DNA of 64,000 nt from Nocardia brasiliensis ATCC 700358 (GCF_000250675.2 NC_018681.1:1550001-1614000); one strand, 5' to 3'; positions 25,839 to 34,501 are shown, counted from the stretch's first letter. The notes: a model not told the origin generated them from the sequence alone. Numbers and translations are program-made.

Positions 25839-26184
25839 TGCGCCATCCAGGTGACAGTTCTCCAGTTAAGTACGGACTACCTGCGGAAACATCACCCCGC
25901 GTGCCGATGTTTTTCTCCGCCCCCTCGGTTAAAATAGAGAAGGACAAAAGGTGGTGGCCGGGTCGGCAGCATCAGGTGCCGCGAAGTCGTCGGCGACCCA
26001 GCCTTGCGGCACGCCGCAGCGTGAAACCGATCAGCACCCCGGGGAGTGGCACCAGTTGCCTCCGCGCGCGACAGTGGCGCGGCAAACGTTGGTTATCGCT
26101 CCGAGTGTCGCACGGTTGGTCCGGCGCGGAGGCTAGCTCAGCTCGCGATCGCGCCGGACCTGTTGGCGTGGTAGGGATTTGTGG
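25839..26184. other. 346-bp gap with possible small gene and promoter
   Basis: It separates the SARP start from the end of the acyltransferase gene. On the plus strand TTAAAATAG (25929-25937) resembles a -10 element and AAGGA (25940-25944) a ribosome site before GTG 25951. An AT-richer block around 25860-25880 (TTAAGTACGG) may hold the SARP promoter on the minus strand. No other structure was found. Confidence 0.4.
25951..26136 (+). CDS. Possible 61-residue protein, doubtful
   Basis: GTG 25951 with AAGGA 6 nt upstream and a TAAAAT-like box 20 bp upstream opens a 61-codon frame. The product is Ala/Arg/Pro-rich with one Cys and matches nothing I know. Codon composition is not distinctive. It may be a chance frame; the upstream signals are the only reason for listing it. 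Confidence 0.22.
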   Translation: MVAGSAASGAAKSSATQPCGTPQRETDQHPGEWHQLPPRATVARQTLVIAPSVARLVRRGG

Positions 26185-27438
26185 CTAGGCGATGACGCTG
26201 CGCAGTTTCGCCGCGTAGGTATCGACGCGGCGCTGCTCCTGCGCGATGCGTTCCTTCGAGTGATGGGTCTCGATGCTCAGGCGACCCGCGAACGTGCTCA
26301 CGATGGCCGCGCCACCCTCCGGCTGCTCCGGCGGCGGTGGCGTGCCCGCAGGGGGAGCCGCCGTGACGGTCGAGCGAAAGTCGGTGATACGCAACCCATC
26401 CGGGGCGGCCAGCGCGGGCACTCGACCCCAGTTGGAGACGATCATCATGCCGGGCAGCTGCGGTGGTCCCGCAGCGATCTGGTCGGGGATGTGCAGCGGT
26501 GTCTGCTGCACGATCCCGTCGGCGAGGGCGGTGTGCAGGGCCGCGCAGATGTCCTTGGCGAGTTCGACGAGGTCGGTGGTGTCCCCGGTGGGGTGGTAGT
26601 CGGCGAACCCGAGCAGGTTGGTGCCGTCGGTGCGGCCCACCGTCGGCGTGAGCCTGGTGCGCAGATCGACCGGGTAGACGTAGTTGATCTCGCTCAGTGG
26701 CAGATCGCGAATTTCCGCCTCGGTCAACAGGATTGCCGCCGATACCAATCCGTTGATCGTCACTCCGGTTCGGTGTCCCAGCTCGACCAGGGCCGTGGTC
26801 TCCGCCTCGGACAGCAGGCACCGCGACGAATCCGGCACGGTCTGGCGGATCTCTTCCGTCTCCGGTTCGGTGGCGGGCGGCGCCGGGCGCGATTCGGTGG
26901 GCGTGCCGGTTTCGGCGGCCGGCAGCTCCCGCTTCTCGATGCCGCGCGCGGCGAGCACTTCTTCGATGGATACCGGATAGGCGTGGACGGGCCGTACCGG
27001 TGTCTGCCCGGACACCAATTCCGTGTAGCACGACCATAATTCGGCCAGCACGGCCAGCGAGTGATAGGCGTCCGCGATGCTGTGATGAGTCAGCAAGGTC
27101 ACGCTCGCGGTGTCGTCGGCGCGGGTCACGCACACCGCGCTCAACGTCTCGCCCTGGTCGAGTTTCTGATCGATCAGCAGGCGGTCCGGATCGTCGTCGA
27201 CGACCGAGATCGCCGGAGCGGCTCCGGTCCCGGCGACCAGCGTGTAACCGCCGTCGCCGGTCGGCTCCAGTCGTGCCCCGAGCACCGGATAGGTCCGCAC
27301 CACCGCCTCGTAAGCGGCAGACAATGCCGCGAGATCCAGCCGGCCCGTCACCTGAACCGCGTACCCCACGTAAACACCGATCCATGCGAACATCTGCTCG
27401 CTCGGCGCCAGCGGACGAACAACCGTAGACGTGGTCAT
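26185..27438 (-). CDS. PapA-type condensation/acyltransferase, copy 1
   Basis: 417-residue CoA- or carrier-dependent acyltransferase of the condensation-domain superfamily. Catalytic HHxxxD is present as HHSIADAYH; the N-terminus PLAPSEQMF and the C-terminal IVSNWGRV match the PapA5-like (phthiocerol dimycocerosyl transferase) branch. Such enzymes esterify hydroxylated lipids or polyketides. ATG 27438 follows AGGGGAG. It is the third gene of a same-strand series with a P450 and a second acyltransferase, with which it shares HHSIADA, SCYTE, LLTEAEIR and QQTPLHIPD. A proline-rich insert (about residue 345, PPAGTPPPPEQP) is peculiar to this copy. Confidence 0.88.
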   Translation of the reverse strand: MTTSTVVRPLAPSEQMFAWIGVYVGYAVQVTGRLDLAALSAAYEAVVRTYPVLGARLEPTGDGGYTLVAGTGAAPAISVVDDDPDRLLIDQKLDQGETLSAVCVTRADDTASVTLLTHHSIADAYHSLAVLAELWSCYTELVSGQTPVRPVHAYPVSIEEVLAARGIEKRELPAAETGTPTESRPAPPATEPETEEIRQTVPDSSRCLLSEAETTALVELGHRTGVTINGLVSAAILLTEAEIRDLPLSEINYVYPVDLRTRLTPTVGRTDGTNLLGFADYHPTGDTTDLVELAKDICAALHTALADGIVQQTPLHIPDQIAAGPPQLPGMMIVSNWGRVPALAAPDGLRITDFRSTVTAAPPAGTPPPPEQPEGGAAIVSTFAGRLSIETHHSKERIAQEQRRVDTYAAKLRSVIA

Positions 27439-27578
27439 AGAGCTCCCCTTCACCTAGACGACCAGCGTGCCCAACGGACGATCAAAGCCCCCACACGCAC
27501 GCCGGAGCAACCGGTTTTCCGGCCGTCGCCTACCCTCCACGACCTGCGTTTCAGCAGCGTCTCAGTGGTGTTTCGCAG

Positions 27579-28727
27579 TCAGGAAACCAGCTGTACCGGG
27601 AGGTTGAGCAGGCCGTGCGAGCGCCAGGATTGCCGGTAGACGAGTTCGCTCTCCGCAACAGCGAGCCGGGCCCGAGGGTAACGCGCGAAGAATCCCGGGA
27701 CGACGGCGTCGATGATCAGGTCCGCGGCTTGCGCACCGAGACAGTAGTGCGGACCACGGCCGAACAGCAGACTCGGGCGGTCGCCGCGGGCGGGATCGGC
27801 ATCCGCGCCGAACAACGACAGCAGGATGGTGTCGCCCTTCGGGATCGTGGTCTCGCGCACGACGAGATCGGTGACCGCGAACCGGCGGAAGGCGAACGGC
27901 ATCGGATTGGCTTGCTCGATGAGTTTGCCGCGTTGTGCCTGCCAATCTGCGGTCACTGCGGTTCCGGACCCCGAGATCAGCAGTGCGGTGATGATGTTCG
28001 CGCACGAGTGCACCGCGTTCTCCATGCCCGCCATCATCATGAGGAATGCCAGCGATACCAGTTCGTCCGGCGTGAGCGATCCTTCGTCGTCGCCGGCGCG
28101 GATCCAACCGCTGATCAGGTCGTTGCCGGGCGCTGCGCGTTTCGTGTCGATCAGCCCGGCGAAAGTGGCGGTCAGCCAGCCGATCGCCTTCTTCAGCCGC
28201 AGCAGGGACTCCGGCGACGCGGTATCGGCGGTGAACATCGCTGTCGCCGCATCACGAAGGTCCGGGTAGAGGTCGGCGGGTACGCCGAGGAGGTTGCCGA
28301 TGACAATCGCAGGCACCGGTGCGCACAGACGGTCGAGCAGATCGACTGCTGTACCGTCATTTTCGGGTAGCGCCGCGAAGACGTCCGCCGCGATGCGGTC
28401 CACCGCGCTGCGGAGGGTGTCCGCGGAGCGTCGGGAAAACGCCGGTGCCGCAAGCTTTCTGATGCGGGAATGCTGATTGCCGTCCATATTCAGCAGATTG
28501 CGGTCCAGTGCGGGCGGCAGGGCGAAGCCGGTGTAGCCGTCCAGTGCGTGCTGCTTGTCCACGCTGAGCCGTGGATCGGCCAGCAACGTCGACACCTCGT
28601 CGTATCCGGCTATGACCCAAACTTTGTGCCCGCCAGGGATTTCCATGCGCCGCACAGGACCCCGCCAGCTCGCGTGCTCCGCCCACCGTGCCCTGGCCGA
28701 CGCGCCGATCACCGCGGTTTCCACCAT
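27579..28727 (-). CDS. Cytochrome P450 lacking the ExxR and I-helix Thr motifs
   Basis: 382-residue bacterial P450 with the haem-thiolate loop FGRGPHYCLG. Two canonical motifs are altered. The K-helix ExxR position reads IEQANPMP, where the second P450 in this window has VEETLRFDPP, so the Arg is Pro. The I-helix reads AGMENAVHS instead of AGxETT, with Asn replacing the oxygen-activating Thr. The meander before the Cys loop is short. Loss of ExxR is rare but known (CYP157 of Streptomyces). The frame is intact and the gene sits between two acyltransferases, so it may make or modify the acyl acceptor. ATG 28727 gives the usual N-terminus; a GTG directly before it is possible. Confidence 0.88.
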   Translation of the reverse strand: MVETAVIGASARARWAEHASWRGPVRRMEIPGGHKVWVIAGYDEVSTLLADPRLSVDKQHALDGYTGFALPPALDRNLLNMDGNQHSRIRKLAAPAFSRRSADTLRSAVDRIAADVFAALPENDGTAVDLLDRLCAPVPAIVIGNLLGVPADLYPDLRDAATAMFTADTASPESLLRLKKAIGWLTATFAGLIDTKRAAPGNDLISGWIRAGDDEGSLTPDELVSLAFLMMMAGMENAVHSCANIITALLISGSGTAVTADWQAQRGKLIEQANPMPFAFRRFAVTDLVVRETTIPKGDTILLSLFGADADPARGDRPSLLFGRGPHYCLGAQAADLIIDAVVPGFFARYPRARLAVAESELVYRQSWRSHGLLNLPVQLVS

Positions 28728-28801
28728 CACCCACACCTCACTGCCGCTTGTGCTTGCAGGATATGGGACGCCGCCGCGGAAGCCGATTCGGCATCGGTGC
28801 G

Positions 28802-30052
28802 TTACGCGACGTCGATCTGTGACTGCATGCTCAGATGTCTGCCGAGCAGGTGGACGCGTAGTCGTTGTTCCACAGTGGTTTCCTCGGGGTGGTGGATCTC
28901 GATGCTCAGCCGGTCGTCGAAGGTGCTGATGATGATCGTGCCGCTCGGCTGCTGTAGCCGATGCCCGGTCTTGTCCGGCTTCGCCACCATGAGGGTGCGG
29001 AAGTCGTTGACGCACAAGCCGTTCGGCAGAGCGGGGCGCTCGATGCGGCCCCAGTTGGTGGCCAGCACGATGCCGGGGGATCGTGGCGCCGGGCCGGATG
29101 CGATATCGGGGATGTGCAAGGGGGTCTGCTGCACGAGCCCGGTGTCCAGTCCGGCGTGCAGGGCGTCGCTGATCGCGCGCGCCAGGCCGACCATGGTGGT
29201 CGAGCCTGCCGGGGGAACGAAATCGGCGAAGCCGAGCACATTGGAACCTTCGGTGCTGCCGATGGCGGGGGTGACCCGGCTGCGCAGGTCGACGGAGTAG
29301 GTGTAGGTGAGATCGCGTAGCGGGAGCCCGCGTATCTCGGCCTCGGTGAGCAGAATCGCGGCGGAGGCCAGGCCGTTGATCGTGGTGCCTGCGCGGTGCG
29401 CGAGGTCGGCGAGTGCGGCGGTTTCTTGTTTCGACAGGCGGCAACGGGCCGTCAGGGGGATCAGATAGGGTGCCTCGTCCACCGGGAGTGCGACGCTGTG
29501 CGCGGTGTCGTGCACGAACGGCCGTACCGGTGCGGACGGGTCCGAGAATTTCTCGATGCCCCGGCACAGCAGCAGATTCTCGACTGCTTCCGGATAGCCG
29601 TGCATCGGCAGCGCGGGTTCGCGTCCGTGGCACGCCTCGGTGTAGCAGGACCAGAGATCCGCGAGCACCGCGAGCGAATGGCAGGCGTCCGCGATGCTGT
29701 GGTGCGTCACCAGTGTCACGCCCGCCCGGTCCCCGTCCAGGACGACGCACAGGGCGGCCAGTGCACTGCGCTGATCCAGTTGCGCGCCGGTGAGCAGCAG
29801 TTCAGGATTCCCCTGGGAAACAGTTAATTGCGTTGTGCTACCTAATGATTCGACCAGAATATGGTGTTTGCCGTCCGGCTCCAGGCGTGCCCCGAGCGCG
29901 GGGTACGCGCGGAGCACGGTGTCGAAGGCTACCGACAGTGCGGTTAGATTCAACCGACCGGAAAGCCGCATCGAATAGCCGACGACGACTTCACTGCTCG
30001 CGAAGATCTCCTCACTCGGTGCCAACGGCCGGATGACGGTAGCCGTGGTCAT
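28802..30052 (-). CDS. PapA-type condensation/acyltransferase, copy 2
   Basis: 416 residues, paralogous to the enzyme at 26185. It has HHSIADACH (HHxxxD), LAPSEEIF at the N-terminus and LATNWGRIE at the C-terminus. It lacks the long charged linker and proline-rich insert of copy 1. ATG 30052 has GGAGGG 8 nt upstream. First of the same-strand set acyltransferase, P450 (74 bp later), acyltransferase (140 bp later), SARP. Two acyltransferases suggest a di-acylated product or acyl groups of two kinds; this is inference. Confidence 0.88.
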   Translation of the reverse strand: MTTATVIRPLAPSEEIFASSEVVVGYSMRLSGRLNLTALSVAFDTVLRAYPALGARLEPDGKHHILVESLGSTTQLTVSQGNPELLLTGAQLDQRSALAALCVVLDGDRAGVTLVTHHSIADACHSLAVLADLWSCYTEACHGREPALPMHGYPEAVENLLLCRGIEKFSDPSAPVRPFVHDTAHSVALPVDEAPYLIPLTARCRLSKQETAALADLAHRAGTTINGLASAAILLTEAEIRGLPLRDLTYTYSVDLRSRVTPAIGSTEGSNVLGFADFVPPAGSTTMVGLARAISDALHAGLDTGLVQQTPLHIPDIASGPAPRSPGIVLATNWGRIERPALPNGLCVNDFRTLMVAKPDKTGHRLQQPSGTIIISTFDDRLSIEIHHPEETTVEQRLRVHLLGRHLSMQSQIDVA

Positions 30053-30125
30053 GTCGAAATCCCTCCACCGGAGACTGCCCCATCGAGGCTAGCTCTAAGG
30101 CCGGGCACACCACGGTCTTTCGGAA

Positions 30126-30302
30126 TCATCGCCTCTGTGATGTATCGCCCGTACCGAACATGCTGTTTCCGGTTGTGGCCACAACGAGACCTGCATCGAT
30201 GATCAACCACTGCCCGCACACACAGCGCAGGTAGCGGACGGTGCCGTGCGACGACACCAGTGCGGGTGCCGGCCAGGAACATGCGGGGCAGGTGACGTCC
30301 AT
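30126..30302 (-). CDS. 58-residue zinc-ribbon protein
   Basis: ATG 30302 starts MDVTCPACSWPAPALVSSHG, continuing to YLRCVCGQWLI. The CPxC and CxCG pairs spaced about 22 residues apart form a plausible zinc ribbon. Small proteins with this arrangement occur in many actinomycetes with no assigned role. Its start codon lies on the same CATG palindrome (30300-30303) as a possible ATG of the divergent CGNR gene, so expression of the two may be mutually exclusive or linked. Confidence 0.62.
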   Translation of the reverse strand: MDVTCPACSWPAPALVSSHGTVRYLRCVCGQWLIIDAGLVVATTGNSMFGTGDTSQRR

Positions 30303-30327
30303 GAGTCCAGCCTGGTGTAATGGTCTA

Positions 30328-30828
30328 GTGCATTTCAACCCTTACGGCGGCGCGGCGGCCGAGCTGGCGGCGCGGCTGGTGAACGCCGGCCCGGACCAAG
30401 ATCTGCGGCAGCTGCTGGCCGACGCGGATTACAAACCGCTCGGCTCGGTGACCGCCGCGCAGGTCGCGGAACTGCGCCGGTGGATCCGTGAACTCGATGC
30501 GATGTTCGATCACCCCACCGTGCGCCGGCTCAACGCTCTGCTAGCCAAAACCACAAGTCAGCCCTATATTTCGACGCACGACGACCGCCCGCCGCACCTG
30601 CATTTCGCGCAGGAGACCGCCCCGGTCGACGAGCGGGTCAAGGCCTACACCGCGGTCGGTCTCGCCGCGCTGTTCTGCGACGATCCCACGCGGATCGGCC
30701 GCTGCGCCCGCGTGGGCTGCGACCAGGTCTTCGTCGATACCTCCCGCAACGGCAGGCGGCGCTTCTGCTCTACTCGCTGCTCTACTCGGGTGCACGTGGC
30801 CGAGCATCGCTCCCGCCGAGCGGGCTGA
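30328..30828 (+). CDS. CGNR/ABATE zinc-finger protein
   Basis: 166 residues from GTG 30328 (MHFNPYGGAAAELAARLVNAG, the usual start of the family); ATG 30301 would add 9 residues. The N-terminal ABATE-like helical region is followed by a C-terminal zinc finger with Cys in RCARVGC and RFCSTRCSTRVHVAEHR. The CGNR tetrad is CSTR here, as in many relatives. These proteins are predicted stress-linked transcription factors. It is divergent from the zinc-ribbon gene. No clear ribosome site precedes the GTG, consistent with a leaderless or coupled start. Confidence 0.78.
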   Translation: MHFNPYGGAAAELAARLVNAGPDQDLRQLLADADYKPLGSVTAAQVAELRRWIRELDAMFDHPTVRRLNALLAKTTSQPYISTHDDRPPHLHFAQETAPVDERVKAYTAVGLAALFCDDPTRIGRCARVGCDQVFVDTSRNGRRRFCSTRCSTRVHVAEHRSRRAG

Positions 30829-31407
30829 GATCGCGCTGGCCTCGGCGTTTACCGCTGTGCGGCGGGCAGGCCGAGCGCATGACGACGTCTCGTCGCCATC
30901 TTCTGCAATTGCAGATGGTTGTGCCGACGCGAACCGAACGGTCTGAGCGCGGGTGCGGGCGTGTGGCTTTCGTCGCGCCCGCAGTGGGGCCGAAAGGCCG
31001 GTCCGGAACACGAGCAGGCAAGCTGGCATCGCATTTGTGACGACATTCGTCGCAGCACTTTGCAATTGCAGATGTCGCTTTCATTTCCCGATCTGCGCGA
31101 AACCGGGTGCTTGTGGCGGAAAAGAGATCTCGTAATAGTTCGTGAATTGTCAACAGCCCTTTACCGATGTGACCGTTCGGGCCGCCATTTTTCTTCGGTG
31201 GAACCACCGTTCCGGCGCGTCGCGCGTCACTCTCGATGGCCGAAATCGGCGGCGGCTTCGGCCCCGCCGGGCGACTAGAATGGCAGTAGAGCCGAGGCCT
31301 GATGTCCGTTCGTGGCAGTACCCGGCGATCATGCCGACGCCGTGTCGCCACATTCTGTACTTGCAAACGTCGTTCTCGTCAGCGGTAGCTCGCCGCGGCC
31401 CCGCGGC
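30829..31407. other. 579-bp region without a credible gene; short repeats
   Basis: It holds two copies of TGCAATTGCAGATG (30904-30917 and 31061-31074), each centred on the perfect palindrome TGCAATTGCA. A further palindrome CGGTGG-AA-CCACCG is at 31196-31209. The section 31070-31200 is less GC-rich than its surroundings. Open frames here are Arg/Pro/Ser-rich shadows with no family resemblance. A regulatory region or decayed gene is possible. Confidence 0.5.
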
Positions 31408-32751
31408 TCAGTAGGCCTTGTCCGCTGCCACTACTCGGCCGGATTCTATTGCGGCAAGCAGGATTTGGTGATCGTCAGCCGTTCGGTCGGCGTACGCCAG
31501 GGCGAAGTCGATCATGGCGCGGTCGAAGGCATCGCTGGTGCCGAGGTATGCGGCGATCGCGACGCGATCACCGGATCGAGCGTGCGCCCGGGCGAGCGTA
31601 TGGCCGCAGAGCGCGGAGTAGTCGCGCAGATATCGGCGTGACATCTCCTCGATCGTCGCCGAACCCTTCATATCGCGGAGCTGGCGGCAGTAGTAGTGCC
31701 TGCCGTCCGATCCGGCCGCCCAGCCGAGGAAGATATCGCTCGCGGCCTGGGTGAGCCGCTGCCCGTGCACCACTCGGTGCCCTTGGTTACGGAACTTGCT
31801 CGGCCCGGTGTGCCGCGCGAGCACCGACTCCTGCGCCTCCTTCACCTGCAGGAACAACGGACTGCGGCTTTCTCGCCCGGCCAGCAGCGCGACGAAGCAT
31901 CGGGTGCCGACACTGCCCACGCCGACGACTTTGACTGCCACATCCAGCATTTCGTGCCGGTCGAGCAGTACCCGCCGTTCCTCCGCCAGGGTGCGCCGGA
32001 AGTCCGCGAACACCCGCCGCACCGTGTCGGCGTCGACCTGCTCGATCGGGGTCAGCAGCGGTGGCCGATGCCGGATGCGCGGCACGCCGTCGGCGTCCGG
32101 TTCAGTCAGCTTTTCCAGCGCCTGGAGGTTGGTACGGGACCTCGCGTCGGCGAGAGCCTGCTCAACTCCTTTGCGCCGCTTCGGTTTCTGGGCGAGTGCG
32201 GCCAGCTTGTCGGCATCGATCATCTCGTACCAGACCGCCAGTTCACCGAGGCCGGCCAAGCGGCCCATCGTCGCGCGGTAAGCCGAAGCCGCTGCCCCGA
32301 CCGAGGTTTCGGCATCGGTATCGGCAAAACCGTTGGCGCGAGCCGCCACCGCGATACTCGCGGACAACCGTTTCACGTCCCATTCGAACGGGCCGGGGAG
32401 CGTTTCGTCGAAGTCGTTCAGGTCGAAGACCAGTGCGCGTTCCGGTGACGCGAACAACCCGAAATTCGACAGATGCGCGTCGCCGCACAATTGCACGGTC
32501 AGCCCGGTATCGGGCACGGCCGCCAGGTCCGCCGCCATGATCGCGGGCGCGCCACGCAGAAACGGGAACCGTCCGGCCGCCATTCGCGCATACCGGATAG
32601 GCACCAACTCCGGCACCCGGGTAGCGGCCTGTTGTTCCAGAATTGCCACCGGATCCGCCCGATTCGCGGGTGCCTCCCACACGCCCAGCGCCCGCCGTCC
32701 CACCCGCTTGCGTGCCTGCCGCCCCGCCACACCCGCCAACGACTCCGCCAT
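31408..32751 (-). CDS. DUF2252 family protein
   Basis: 447 residues with family hallmarks: PIRYARMAAGRFPFLRG near the N-terminus, VQLCGDAHLSNFGLF (kinase-like GDxHxxNF), LVFDLNDFDETLPGPFEWDVKRL, VKVVGVGSVGTRCFVALL, and YYCRQLRDMKGSA near the C-terminus. The fold is believed to be phosphotransferase-like, but no substrate is established. ATG 32751 is the natural start. The gene stands alone on the minus strand and is divergent from the amine oxidase. Confidence 0.88.
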   Translation of the reverse strand: MAESLAGVAGRQARKRVGRRALGVWEAPANRADPVAILEQQAATRVPELVPIRYARMAAGRFPFLRGAPAIMAADLAAVPDTGLTVQLCGDAHLSNFGLFASPERALVFDLNDFDETLPGPFEWDVKRLSASIAVAARANGFADTDAETSVGAAASAYRATMGRLAGLGELAVWYEMIDADKLAALAQKPKRRKGVEQALADARSRTNLQALEKLTEPDADGVPRIRHRPPLLTPIEQVDADTVRRVFADFRRTLAEERRVLLDRHEMLDVAVKVVGVGSVGTRCFVALLAGRESRSPLFLQVKEAQESVLARHTGPSKFRNQGHRVVHGQRLTQAASDIFLGWAAGSDGRHYYCRQLRDMKGSATIEEMSRRYLRDYSALCGHTLARAHARSGDRVAIAAYLGTSDAFDRAMIDFALAYADRTADDHQILLAAIESGRVVAADKAY

Positions 32752-32936
32752 TCCCGAAGTCTCTCACCCCAACCGCAAACTTCCAGGCAACCCACGCCGC
32801 TGCCGATTTCCCTTCGCCGTCCGTCCCCGGCGGGTAACGGCGGTATCCACCAGCGCCGCACCGTTTTCGGTTGCGCATCCGGCGTGGGTGATCAACAGTG
32901 GGGGTGTCCGAGTGGATCTGGCGACGGGAGGCCGGC

Positions 32937-34271
32937 ATGGACCGCGTGGACGTGGTGGTGGTCGGTGCCGGATACGCGGGGCTCAGCGCGGCGCGGGCGC
33001 TGCGGACGGCCGGTCGGGCCGTCGTCGTGCTGGAGGCGAGTGACCGCGCGGGCGGTCGGGCGCTGAGTGCCCGCACCGACGGCGGTTGGGCGGTGGATCT
33101 CGGAGCGCAGTGGATCTCCGGCGGGCACACCAGATTGGCGGCGCTCGCGCAGGACTACGGGGCCGAGACCTATCCCTCCCCGTCCGCCGGGGCGAATCTG
33201 CTGGTGGAAGGCGCGGTGCGCCGCCCGTTCCGGGGTACGCGCCCACCGCTGTCACCGCTCGTGCTGCTCGTGCTGGGCCAGGCAATGTGGCGGATCGAGC
33301 GGCTCGCCGCCCGGATCGACCTCGCCCACCCGTGGACCACCCCGGGCGCCGACCGGCTCGACGCGATGACCGCGGCGACCTGGTTGCGCCGCAACCTGCC
33401 CGAGCGGCGGGCCAGGCAACTCGCCGAGGTGATGATCGGCGAGGAACTGTGCGTCGATGTCGGCAGCGTCTCGATGCTCGCGCTGCTGACCACCATCCGC
33501 GCGGCCGGCGGTGTCGAGGCGGGCGTGACGGCGGAAACGGTCACCCGGCTGTTCGTCGAGGGCGCGGACGGTCCCGCCCTGTCGATCGCGGCGGAACTGG
33601 GCGACGCACTCCGATTCCTTTCCGCGGTGACGTCCATTCGGCAAGGGGCGCAGGGGGTTTCGGTGCGTGGCGAGTTCGGCGAGGTGGCGGCCGCGCACGT
33701 GATCGTCGCCGTGCCGCCGGTGCTGGCCGGGCGCATCGCCTACGACCCGCCGTTGCCCGCCGCGCGCGACCATCTGACGCAGCGCATGCCGATGGGTTCG
33801 GTGTTGAAGGCGTTCGCCGTCTACGACCGCCCGTTCTGGCGCGACGAGTTCCTCACCGGTCAGGCCTTGAATCTGCACGACCCGGTTCCGGTCACGTTCG
33901 ACGCCACCCGCCCCGGCGGACCCGGCTGTCTCGGTGCGCTCGTGCCTGGCCGGGCCGCGCATCGCCTCGCCGCACTGCCGGCGCCGGAGCGGCGCGGCAT
34001 GATCGTCGGCTCCCTGGTGCGAGCTTTCGGGCATCGGGCCCGCGATCCGATCGGCTGGCACGAGAAAGTCTGGGCCGACGATCCGTTTGTCCGCGGCGGC
34101 TACGGCGCATTCTTCCCGCCCGGTGTGCTGACCACCGTGGGATCGGGCGTGCGGCATCCGGTCGGTGCGATCCACTGGGCGGGTAGTGAGACGGCCACCG
34201 AGTGGTCGGGCTATATCGAAGGGGCCATTCGCTCTGGTGAGCGCGCCGCCGCAGAGATATCCGCGCACTGA
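32937..34271 (+). CDS. FAD-dependent amine oxidase
   Basis: 444 residues of the flavin monoamine oxidase family. The N-terminal Rossmann motif is VVVGAGYAGLSAARAL, with the acidic strand VVLEASDRAGGRA, then GGWAVDLGAQWISGGHTRL. The C-terminal FAD-contact region IHWAGSETATEWSGYIEGAIRSGERAA is complete. It would oxidise primary or secondary amines to imines. ATG 32937 puts the Rossmann motif at residue 8; the earlier GTG has no support. A hairpin terminator follows 9 nt after the stop. Confidence 0.9.
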   Translation: MDRVDVVVVGAGYAGLSAARALRTAGRAVVVLEASDRAGGRALSARTDGGWAVDLGAQWISGGHTRLAALAQDYGAETYPSPSAGANLLVEGAVRRPFRGTRPPLSPLVLLVLGQAMWRIERLAARIDLAHPWTTPGADRLDAMTAATWLRRNLPERRARQLAEVMIGEELCVDVGSVSMLALLTTIRAAGGVEAGVTAETVTRLFVEGADGPALSIAAELGDALRFLSAVTSIRQGAQGVSVRGEFGEVAAAHVIVAVPPVLAGRIAYDPPLPAARDHLTQRMPMGSVLKAFAVYDRPFWRDEFLTGQALNLHDPVPVTFDATRPGGPGCLGALVPGRAAHRLAALPAPERRGMIVGSLVRAFGHRARDPIGWHEKVWADDPFVRGGYGAFFPPGVLTTVGSGVRHPVGAIHWAGSETATEWSGYIEGAIRSGERAAAEISAH

Positions 34272-34280
34272 TAGTAATAA

Positions 34281-34308
34281 TTCGGGCAATAGCACCGAAA
34301 TGCCCGAA
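34281..34308 (+). terminator. Hairpin downstream of the amine oxidase gene
   Basis: TTCGGGCA, a 12-nt loop, then TGCCCGAA: a perfect 8-bp stem beginning 9 nt after the stop codon. There is no T-run, which is common for actinomycete terminators. Confidence 0.6.
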
Positions 34309-34381
34309 GGCCGCTGCACCAAGGGTTAAAACATCGGTATTTGAGATTCGAATCGTAGACCGCTGACCGGCTCCGGTACAG

Positions 34382-34430
34382 ACTTATTTGCACAACGTTT
34401 ATGTATCGCGGGCCTTTGTGGCAAATAAGT
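34382..34430. promoter_or_regulatory. AT-rich long inverted repeat upstream of the giant-protein operon
   Basis: ACTTATTTGC (34382-34391) pairs perfectly with GCAAATAAGT (34421-34430). Pairing extends inward (ACAA with TTGT) past a one-base bulge, giving about 14 bp around a loop of about 20 nt. The arms are unusually AT-rich for this genome. The repeat lies 72 bp upstream of the first gene of the operon and over 70 bp past the preceding terminator, so a control site is more likely than a second terminator. Confidence 0.5.
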
Positions 34431-34501
34431 GCGTGCCGAGCGGGAGGAATGGCGGAACGTGATCTGCGTTATGTTGACTGAGATTCTGCCAAAGGCGAAC
34501 C

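Noticed and set aside
30541..31366. Minus-strand frames of 174 and 194 codons between the CGNR and DUF2252 genes.
   Set aside because: Arg/Pro/Ser-rich, overlapping each other, no ribosome site and no family resemblance.
34345..34354. GATTCGAATC, resembling a T-loop.
   Set aside because: It is a simple 10-bp palindrome; no tRNA can be folded around it.
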